Assembly (NCBI GenBank): GCA_965205955.1
Contig: OZ242192.1
Span: 2,108,001-2,172,000, forward strand
Reading direction: 5' to 3'
DNA from: G965202915 sp965205955
GTDB lineage: Bacteria; Pseudomonadota; Gammaproteobacteria; Eutrophobiales; Eutrophobiaceae
Length of the DNA: 64,000 bases
The stretch's first letter is position 1, and each line of letters starts with the position of its first letter. A model generated the notes under the pieces. It was given only the letters and a program-made list of their open reading frames with translations, made no database searches and was not told the origin of the DNA. Position numbers and translations under genes: made by a program. Shown piece after piece: positions 61,821 through 64,000 of this stretch.

Positions 61821-63326
61821 CTACTGCGCCATTACAACGTCTGGATGCAGCTCACCCAACGAGACCGACAGCCCGTTATCCGTCACAATTCTTGCATGCA
61901 CTCGCTGCAATTCCCTTGGAGACTTGACCCCGCATGAATGAGCAAGAATGCCCACCTCCTTTACTATATTTTTTGCATAATGCATTACACGAACAGCCTT
62001 ATCCTCCGGGTCCAATCCTCTCTGTAACTGAAGTTTATGAGTGGTAATGCCCGTTGGACAGGTATTCTTATTGCATTGTAACGCCTGAATGCAGCCCAGC
62101 GCAAACATAAAGCCCCGGGCCGAGGTCACAAAATCGGCGCCGACACAAAGCGCCCATGCCACGTCGGCCGGTGTAACCAGCTTGCCGGAACTAATAACCC
62201 TGATCCGGTCACGCAGCCCATGCTCATACAATTTATCAACCAGCAGCGGCAAACTCTCACGCAATGGCAAACCCATATCATCCATAAGCGGCATTGGTGC
62301 CGCGCCTGTCCCGCCATCGGCGCCATCCACCGTAATAAAATCGGGAGCGGATTCGATCCCGCGCTTATTCACCTCATTAAATAAATTATCCAGCCAGCCA
62401 TACGCTCCAACCACCGCCTTGAAACCGACCGGCTTGCCGGTCACCTCCCGAATACGCGCAACCATATCCAGCAGATCTGCATTGGAATTGATATCGAGGT
62501 GGCGGTTGGGACTGATCGCATCCGAGCCCGGCTCAATACCGCGGATCTTGGCAATCTCGTCAGTGACTTTCCCGCCGGGCAAGATCCCGCCCTTACCCGG
62601 TTTTGCCCCCTGACTCAACTTGATCTCGACCATCTTCAATTGCTCATGCGCGGCAACCTGCTTCAGCTTTTCATCGCTAAGATTGCCATCCAGATCGCGC
62701 GCGCCATTTTTGGCCGTGCCGATTTGAAACACAATATCCCCCCCCCCTTCCAGGTGATAGGGAGACACCCCTCCCTCGCCGGTATTCATCCAGCAACCCG
62801 CCATACGGGCGCCCTTGGATAAAGCCAGCACGGCCGGCCTTGAAATAGCGCCATAACTCATACCTGAGATATTAAACAGGGATGAAGTAGTATAAGGCTT
62901 ATCGCTATACGGCCCAATGGTAACAGGGGTAGGATCCACCGCATCCTGATCCAGGGTAGGAAACGGACAATTGACAAACAGCACCGTGCCCGGCGGCCGC
63001 AAATCCCTGGTAGAGCCAAAGGCCGTAGTATTATCTATATTCTTTGCCGCACGATAGGCCCAGGATCGCTGGGCGCGGTTGAAGGGCAATTCTTCCCGGT
63101 CCATTGCGAAAAAATACTGCCTGAAAAATTCGCCCAGATGTTCGAAATAATACCTGAAATGGCCAACAACCGGGTAATTGCGCCGTATCGCCTGCTTCGT
63201 TTGGGTAACATCGAGAATATAAATAACAGCGACGGCAAGCACCAGAAGCCCGATAATAAAAATGAACAATGCCGCCATAAACTCGAGTGTCGACATTAAA
63301 AACGTTTGCATTTGTCCTGAAATCAT
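61821..63326 (-). CDS. FMN-binding glutamate synthase family protein
   Basis: 501 residues. An N-terminal membrane segment (LFIFIIGLLVLAVAVIYIL) precedes the GltB-type FMN barrel: MSYGAISRPAVLALSKGA, GGILPGGKVTDEIAKIRG, DGADGGTGAAPMPLMDDMG and the 3Fe-4S Cys set in CIQALQCNKNTCPTG. The glutaminase and C-terminal domains of full glutamate synthase are absent. The reaction of these stand-alone, membrane-tethered forms is not settled. Sits between the DoxX-like and hvfC-like genes, same direction. Confidence 0.88.
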   Translation of the reverse strand: MISGQMQTFLMSTLEFMAALFIFIIGLLVLAVAVIYILDVTQTKQAIRRNYPVVGHFRYYFEHLGEFFRQYFFAMDREELPFNRAQRSWAYRAAKNIDNTTAFGSTRDLRPPGTVLFVNCPFPTLDQDAVDPTPVTIGPYSDKPYTTSSLFNISGMSYGAISRPAVLALSKGARMAGCWMNTGEGGVSPYHLEGGGDIVFQIGTAKNGARDLDGNLSDEKLKQVAAHEQLKMVEIKLSQGAKPGKGGILPGGKVTDEIAKIRGIEPGSDAISPNRHLDINSNADLLDMVARIREVTGKPVGFKAVVGAYGWLDNLFNEVNKRGIESAPDFITVDGADGGTGAAPMPLMDDMGLPLRESLPLLVDKLYEHGLRDRIRVISSGKLVTPADVAWALCVGADFVTSARGFMFALGCIQALQCNKNTCPTGITTHKLQLQRGLDPEDKAVRVMHYAKNIVKEVGILAHSCGVKSPRELQRVHARIVTDNGLSVSLGELHPDVVMAQ

Positions 63327-63446
63327 TGGCTGACTCCTAATTCAGCGGGAATATGGTTTTATCTTATCACCTTGCCCAGTATCCCGACAAGCAAAAAACA
63401 GCGAAACCTTTATCCCGCAAACCTGTAAAAACGACTCTATATCAAA

Positions 63447-64000
63447 TCAAGCCTTGATACCCAGTATAATATCCTTCTCTAAAAATTTCCGCATAATATC
63501 GAACCCTCCCCGCACCACCGATTCGGGATTGGGATGATCCAGCGCGCCGGCAATACTCATCAGAATTTCATGACCGGTTTTTTCTTCCTCAGACTGAAGA
63601 CACTCAATCAATTTTGCCGATACCACATTTAGCTCTATAAAGCCATGTGCGTGATTGCGTTTCCGGTAAACGAGCAGATAAGTCGGAGCATCAGGCAGCT
63701 CGGTCGGAATATAATCACGACTGATTCTATGCACCGGCCAATGATAAGCCAGAGGAATTATCAATGGATTCACAACCGGAATACCCTCCAGCAAATCGCC
63801 GTCCCGGGCAATTCCCTCGGTTGGCGCAGACCTGTTGTCAAAAATTATTGACGACTCAACCCATTCATAATGCGCCAACTCAACCATGAAAGGATAATCG
63901 CCATCGTTATACCCGCGCTGTTCAAGATACTCGATAAATTCCTTGCTTAGTTTTGGAAAATACGGGGTATGCGCCTTATGATTTTTGAAATAATCGCGAA
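63447..64000 (-). CDS. HvfC-like DUF2063 protein (partial)
   Basis: ~184 codons are visible; the frame is open through the right edge, so the N-terminus is outside. RDYFKNHKAHTPYFPKLSKE, EYLEQRGYNDGDYPFMVELA and LAHYEWVESS match the junction of the DUF2063 domain, and HWPVHRISRDYIPTELPD with TYLLVYRKRNH the C-terminal domain of HvfC/BufC proteins. Such proteins partner with HvfB (DUF692) in maturing copper-binding RiPP peptides. An ATG at 63887 is internal. hvfA and hvfB would be expected beyond the edge. Confidence 0.82.
   Translation of the reverse strand, partial: RDYFKNHKAHTPYFPKLSKEFIEYLEQRGYNDGDYPFMVELAHYEWVESSIIFDNRSAPTEGIARDGDLLEGIPVVNPLIIPLAYHWPVHRISRDYIPTELPDAPTYLLVYRKRNHAHGFIELNVVSAKLIECLQSEEEKTGHEILMSIAGALDHPNPESVVRGGFDIMRKFLEKDIILGIKA

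Overview
The window is a piece of a gammaproteobacterial chromosome. Diagnostic gene orders are ybaB-dnaX with the 4.5S RNA beside it, purK-purE, surE-pcm-nlpD-rpoS, rpoD with tRNA-Ile2(CAU) behind it, and purM-DUF2066-perM-hda. A sigma-54 dependent type IV pilin also fits. No species can be named from the sequence. Most genes have mid-range base composition; the block at 12.3-14.5 kb is strongly AT-rich.

Layout. 0-6 kb: DNA polymerase III tau/gamma, SRP RNA, early purine genes, bioA and djlA. 6.2-7.8 kb: a two-gene accessory cassette (GIY-YIG-like nuclease and DUF6884-like protein). 7.8-8.2 kb: an AT-rich intergenic region with a cluster of DnaA-box-like sites. 8.2-15 kb: engB, an SDR protein, surface-polysaccharide type glycosyltransferases, and an AT-rich nucleotide-sugar pair bracketed by a 42-bp imperfect direct repeat. 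The dehydrogenase of that pair carries a G20/C20 homopolymer at its 5' end and reads out of frame in this assembly. 15-30 kb: a phosphorylase/SPL radical SAM pair, glnE split into two overlapping genes, argD-argF, surE-pcm-nlpD-rpoS, adk, a histone-H1-like protein and the AmmeMemoRadiSam set. 30-33 kb: tRNA-Ile2, rpoD and tRNA-Met.

33-52.6 kb is the most unusual region. Two type IV pilin genes (pilA1 under a sigma-54 promoter, and pilA2) face a convergent array of nine intact tandem paralogues of a ~530-residue polytopic membrane protein with a GT-C glycosyltransferase look. A decayed tenth copy lies between the pilins. Upstream of the array, in the same direction, are a DPM-like GT2 enzyme, UDP-glucuronate decarboxylase (UDP-xylose synthase) and an inositol-monophosphatase family gene. 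The copies are mosaics of one another, and most spacers keep a scrap of the 3' end or interior of the GT2 gene, which records how the array grew. The best reading is a diversified, recombining pilin (or other surface) glycosylation locus, in concept like pilA-tfpW of Pseudomonas but expanded ninefold.

52.6-64 kb returns to housekeeping and envelope genes: purM, DUF2066, perM, hda, wrbA, arsC, yihY, argG, a cation/proton antiporter, a DoxX/HvfX-like protein, an FMN-binding glutamate-synthase-like protein, and the start-truncated end of an hvfC-like gene running off the right edge.
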